Assembly (NCBI GenBank): GCA_903944555.1
Contig: CAJASG010000195.1
Coordinates: 1-6,125 of the forward strand
Reading direction: 5' to 3'
Length of the DNA stretch: 6,125 nucleotides
Source of the DNA: an uncultured beta proteobacterium
GTDB lineage: Bacteria > Pseudomonadota > Gammaproteobacteria > Burkholderiales > Burkholderiaceae_C
A program made the translations under genes and the position numbers. This document shows positions 4,618-6,125 of this stretch, one piece after another (the first letter of the stretch is position 1; each line of letters starts with the position of its first letter). Below the pieces are notes generated by a model. That model ran no database searches, was not told the origin of the DNA, and saw nothing but the letters and a program-made list of their open reading frames with translations.

Positions 4618-6125
4618 GTGCCTCAGACCACCCGCCCACGCCAACCCAAAACGACCCTGCTGCCAGACAAGGTAACCAAGGTGCGCGCTGCCCGGGCGCG
4701 CGCAGCACCAAAACCCGAGGAGAAGTTGTCACCGCCCGCCGCCGAGTCACAGGACACGGCTGCGACGTCCACGCTGACCTCGGTACGTGCGAGCGGCATG
4801 CGGCTGCTGCGTGGGGCCAAGGACTTGGCCAAACAAACCGCCCAACTGCCCGGCTCAACCGCACGGGTGGCGTCCGCGTTTGGCCCTCTGACCCGCATGC
4901 TGGGCGGCGAGACCCACATCAAGGACGAAGATTTCAGCCGGGAACTGGATCTCATTTTTGAAGCGCTGTACGAGCACCCGCTGACCGAGGGAACCCGTCG
5001 CATCACCACCTACCTGCGTTCGCGCAACGTTTTGCCCAACGAAGGCTCTACGGAAAGCCTGATCCGGTATGTGCTGAATGAATCGGTCGCCCGTTCGCCC
5101 ATCCCGGTGCCGCAGCAGATCATTGACGAGTTCTGGACCTTCTTCCATGAGCTGATGTCCGACCCAGAGCTTCGTGGGCTGGCGGACTTGGGCCTGGACA
5201 TCACGCGCCTGATACTCAAGACCTACGAGCCCTTGCTGGTTGAGGTGATCAATGAGTTGAAGGACATCTACTACTCCAACCAGAACCGCATGGACGCACT
5301 TCTGCGCCGGGTTCAAGTGGTACGCAGCGATTTGAAAATCATCCGCCGCCAGATCAAGGCGCTGCGCTACATCCGGCCATTCTTCCAGGCCGACCCCAAG
5401 GACTACCGTGCCCAGGCACAAATCGTGGCACAAATGGTGCGCGAATTCGGCCCCTTCTTCATCAAAATGGCCCAGGTGGCCGCCGCCACCGCCGACTTCC
5501 TGCCCGAAGAAATTGCCCGTGAGCTGGCCGTTTTCCAGGAAGATGTGCCGCCGATGTCGGCGCAAGAGGCCAGAGACGCCATCATGGACAGCTTTGGCCG
5601 CCCACCCGAAGAGATCTACTTCGGGTTCGATGCCGAGCGACCGCTTAAATCCGGTTCCATCGGCTCGGTCTACCTGGCCAAAAAGCCGGTCATGATCAAC
5701 GATGTGGAGCACTTGGTGCCGGTCATTGTCAAGATCGGGCGGCACAACCTGGACCGCGAATTTCTGATGGGAAAAACCTCCATCGGGCTGATGCTGGTGT
5801 CCAGCCAGTACTGGGCTCCGCACGGCAAGCTCACGCCGTTCCTGAAGGCGATGACGGAGCAGATCGATGGCTTCATCGAAGGCTTCCGTGGTGAATTGCA
5901 ATTTGAGCGGGAGGCACAGGTGCAGGCCAGCTTCTCGCGGCGCGCCCAAAACAGCCTGATTTGGCGTGTGCCCGAGGTGTACAGCGCCACCGAGCGGGTG
6001 ATCGAGATGGAATACGTGGACGGTGCGGTGAACATCTCGCGCGCGGTCCACCATTTCAAACCCCGCGACCCCATTGCCTACCGACGCGATTTGGCCAAGA
6101 AATTCCTGTTCACCATCCTGAGTCA
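4618..6125 (+). CDS. ABC1/AarF/UbiB-family kinase-like protein (3' end outside window)
   Basis: Open to the window edge with no stop, 502 codons visible. Residues 1-60 are Arg/Lys/Pro/Ala-rich and probably disordered; an all-alpha region rich in Leu, Arg and acidic residues follows. The ABC1 core starts near residue 275: FGPFFIKMAQVAAATADFLP corresponds to the family LGPxFIKxGQxxSxRxDLLP block (here K283-M-A-Q286). The nucleotide loop is SGSIGSVY (345-352), the candidate ATP-binding lysine is K372 (VIVKIG), ELQFEREA (426-433) matches the family ELDFxxEA, and EYVDG is at 465-469. Relatives act in ubiquinone biosynthesis or lipid handling; this divergent branch has no function I can assign. GTG 4618 is the first start codon after an upstream in-frame stop (4507-4509), but no Shine-Dalgarno sequence is visible, and the ATG at 4798 (residue 61) is an alternative. 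It probably has its own promoter and is unrelated to zinc transport. Confidence 0.85.
   Translation, partial: MPQTTRPRQPKTTLLPDKVTKVRAARARAAPKPEEKLSPPAAESQDTAATSTLTSVRASGMRLLRGAKDLAKQTAQLPGSTARVASAFGPLTRMLGGETHIKDEDFSRELDLIFEALYEHPLTEGTRRITTYLRSRNVLPNEGSTESLIRYVLNESVARSPIPVPQQIIDEFWTFFHELMSDPELRGLADLGLDITRLILKTYEPLLVEVINELKDIYYSNQNRMDALLRRVQVVRSDLKIIRRQIKALRYIRPFFQADPKDYRAQAQIVAQMVREFGPFFIKMAQVAAATADFLPEEIARELAVFQEDVPPMSAQEARDAIMDSFGRPPEEIYFGFDAERPLKSGSIGSVYLAKKPVMINDVEHLVPVIVKIGRHNLDREFLMGKTSIGLMLVSSQYWAPHGKLTPFLKAMTEQIDGFIEGFRGELQFEREAQVQASFSRRAQNSLIWRVPEVYSATERVIEMEYVDGAVNISRAVHHFKPRDPIAYRRDLAKKFLFTILS

Noticed and set aside
4855..6054. A 399-codon open frame on the minus strand
   Set aside because: It lies antisense to the ABC1-family gene, whose plus-strand frame shows family motifs throughout. 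The antisense product is His/Gln/Val/Asp-rich with no recognisable domain, typical of a GC-rich shadow frame.
1..6125. CRISPR array, tRNA, rRNA, insertion sequence or phage genes
   Set aside because: No repeat-spacer pattern, cloverleaf, transposase motif or terminal inverted repeats were seen; the 26-bp units at 1674-1751 have no spacers and are better explained as operators.

Overview
The window looks like chromosomal DNA of a betaproteobacterium, most likely a member of the Comamonadaceae (Rhodoferax, Acidovorax or a relative). The basis is high-GC coding with frequent tandem gene overlaps, protein family resemblance, and a copy of a dispersed repeat that I associate with that family (434-502). 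I could not run a database search, so the taxonomy is an inference.

The core (1-4514) is a divergently organised zinc-homeostasis locus. A 128-bp intergenic region (1660-1787) carries three 26-bp tandem units, each centred on a TGCAA-N5-TTGCA-type inverted repeat. These are the obvious candidate operators for the Fur-family regulator encoded next to them. Leftward (minus strand) run the Fur/Zur-family regulator (1108-1659), a LolD/MacB-type ABC ATPase (356-1111) and the start of a MacB/FtsX-type permease (1-359, cut by the window edge). Each junction is a 4-bp ATGA overlap, so the three are one translationally coupled operon. Rightward (plus strand) run a previously unlisted 47-codon single-span membrane protein (1788-1931), a ZnuC/AztA-type ATPase (1928-2668, GTG start in a GTGA overlap), a ZnuB/AztB-type ABC-3 permease (2665-3585, ATGA overlap) and, 41 bp later, a periplasmic Zn-binding protein (3627-4514) with a His/His/His/Asp ligand set.

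The rightward operon would import zinc across the inner membrane: the binding protein captures Zn(II), the permease forms the channel and the ATPase powers it. The leftward operon pairs the regulator with a different kind of ABC transporter. Comparable MacB/FtsX-type pairs occur in Vibrio-type zinc-regulated zrg operons, and the same role is inferred here. When zinc is plentiful, the regulator would be expected to bind the central operators and silence both directions.

After a 103-bp spacer with a consensus TATAAT (4537-4542), an unrelated gene starts: a divergent ABC1/AarF/UbiB-family kinase-like protein (4618 to beyond 6125). Its glycine-rich loop looks like that of an ordinary protein kinase, and its family-defining KxGQ motif reads KMAQ. 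Long open frames antisense to this gene, and many inside the transporter genes, are coding-strand shadows.
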